Source: Anaeromyces robustus
Lineage: Eukaryota; Neocallimastigomycota; Neocallimastigomycetes; Neocallimastigales; Neocallimastigaceae
DNA: 28,613 nt
Reading direction: 5' to 3'
Assembly: GCA_002104895.1 (NCBI GenBank)
Contig: MCFG01000568.1
Span: 1 to 28,613 of the forward strand
Positions within the stretch are counted from its first letter, which is position 1, and each line of letters begins with the position of its first letter. Below the pieces are notes generated by a model, which was not told where the DNA came from, did not search any database, and saw only the letters and a list, made by a program, of their open reading frames with translations. The position numbers and the translations under genes are program-made. Positions 27,932 through 28,613 of the stretch are shown here, one piece after another.

Positions 27932-27935
<4 letters not shown>
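27406..27935 (-). pseudogene. 5'-truncated, frameshifted LINE-type retroelement fragment (copy A)
   Basis: The minus-strand translation starts YSKGFRWILRARCGYKIDAR, continues RVAKAAKMINNSFSFCFHCD, then must shift frame near 27815-27828 to resume as LSENCFLFKNIRINHFSDLD and run on to ECLFKCQTESGTY. This order (WILR-x-R-x-GY, AKAAKMIN, then a Cys/His finger) is typical of the region after the reverse transcriptase in non-LTR elements; the finger looks partly deleted. The end carries AATAAA (27443-27448) and a short A-run. The 5' edge abuts the T35 (A35) tail of copy B, so copy A is truncated there. It is not functional. Confidence 0.6.
27461..27676. repeat. Direct repeat, first copy (pairs with 28398-28613)
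   Basis: The block starting GTACCAGATTCAGTCTGACA at 27461 recurs at 28398, an offset of 937 bases, and stays aligned without gaps to the window end. It is the shared coding end of the two retroelement copies. Confidence 0.95.
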
Positions 27936-27973
<38 letters not shown>

Positions 27974-28612
27974 GCACACAATTTGTACGTCACTTTTATT
28001 GAATTTAAATATTAAAATACATGAATCATAAAAAAACACATAATGAAAAAAAATGATACTAAAAAAATAAAAAAACCCGTAATATATTATAGATAATAAT
28101 AAATAATACTGGAGGGAAAAAAAGAATAGTATAATAATATTTAAAAACAATAAATCCATACAAGCCCTTAATTCTAAATATAGAATTAAAGTAAAATTGA
28201 TCTATCCTATTCCACTAGGGTCGGAAATAGGATCGGCATTTGCCCTACTAGGCTGTCCTACTGTGTTATCAGCATTGACGTTCCTGGAGAGGTTGGTTTT
28301 AAATTTATTGAATAATATATGTTGTCTTTTACAGACAACAGGCATGATATCATTCAATAGAGCCGCAGATCGCAACAAGAATGGGGATTTTGAATAAGTA
28401 CCAGATTCAGTCTGACACTTAAACAAACATTCCCATTCCATTTTGTATGGACTATTGTTAATTCTATCACTAAAACCATAATCCCTTCCACCAATTAAAA
28501 AAATATAAATACTATACCTATTAACTATTTTTTTATTACCTAATATATCTATATTACTAATACTATTAATCCTCATATTATTATTATTTTTATAACCCTT
28601 AACAATACTATT
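27936..28612 (-). mobile_element. 3' part of a LINE-type retroelement with A35 tail (copy B, runs off the window)
   Basis: The coding end (28612-28202, minus) is open to the window edge and shares with copy A the stretch from NSISNIDILGN to QTESGTY, at about 95 percent DNA identity over 216 bases by eye. It then continues 60 residues that copy A lacks, ending DPISDPSGIG and a TAG. A 3' UTR of about 230 bases follows, with AATAAA at 27995-28000 and a 35-base A tail at 27936-27970 (T on the plus strand). Everything upstream, including any reverse transcriptase, lies outside the window. Confidence 0.6.
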
Positions 28613-28613
28613 A
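28398..28613. repeat. Direct repeat, second copy (pairs with 27461-27676)
   Basis: Second copy of the 216-base block, cut by the window end. The differences from the first copy are scattered substitutions and none shift the frame. Confidence 0.95.

Noticed and set aside
27854-28159. Minus-strand frame covering the poly-A tail between the retroelement copies
   Set aside because: It consists of 3' UTR, a poly-Lys run from the A35 tail and the wrong frame of copy A.

Overview
The window looks like genomic DNA from an anaerobic gut fungus (Neocallimastigomycota). This rests on three things: extreme A+T content with long homopolymer, TTA and ATTT tracts between genes; a secreted, intronless GH10 xylanase-type enzyme next to intron-containing housekeeping genes; and fungal-type protein families (an SPX-VTC polyphosphate polymerase and an ankyrin/serine-rich protein). 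A dictyostelid is the main alternative and is less likely because of the GH10 gene. All assignments come from reading the sequence; no search was run.

Layout. 1-1791: AT-rich flank. 1792-3153 (-): secreted GH10 glycoside hydrolase with a long acidic C-terminal tail. 3154-7194: AT-rich gap. 7195-7911 (+): small single-pass membrane protein whose cytosolic tail carries PSAP, PPxY and LPxY motifs, resembling an adaptor for Rsp5/Nedd4 ligases. 7912-12479: AT-rich gap with an imperfect ~250-bp tandem repeat. 12480-15557 (+): seven-exon Vtc4-type polyphosphate polymerase (527 aa) that stops where the membrane domain would begin. 15558-18333: low-complexity gap between convergent genes. 18334-21599 (-): five-exon, 893-aa protein with four ankyrin repeats and a long serine/arginine-rich tail. 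21600-25584: AT-rich gap with two long ATTT arrays. 25585-28613: repeat-rich block with a 33-bp minisatellite (11 units), a 48-bp minisatellite (5 units), several minus-strand poly(A) tails and two pieces of the same LINE-type retroelement, one truncated by the other's tail or placed beside it.

The four genes do not form an obvious pathway. The SPX-VTC enzyme links inositol-pyrophosphate sensing to polyphosphate synthesis. The GH10 enzyme is a plant-wall hydrolase. The PY-motif protein would act in ubiquitin-dependent membrane-protein sorting. The ankyrin protein is probably a scaffold. I do not see a clearly new multi-gene system. The most unusual items are the shortened Vtc4, the PSAP/PY membrane protein, the GH10 tail and altered substrate-site motifs, the minisatellite reading frame broken by one stop codon, and the conserved 3' stem-loop of the retroelement.
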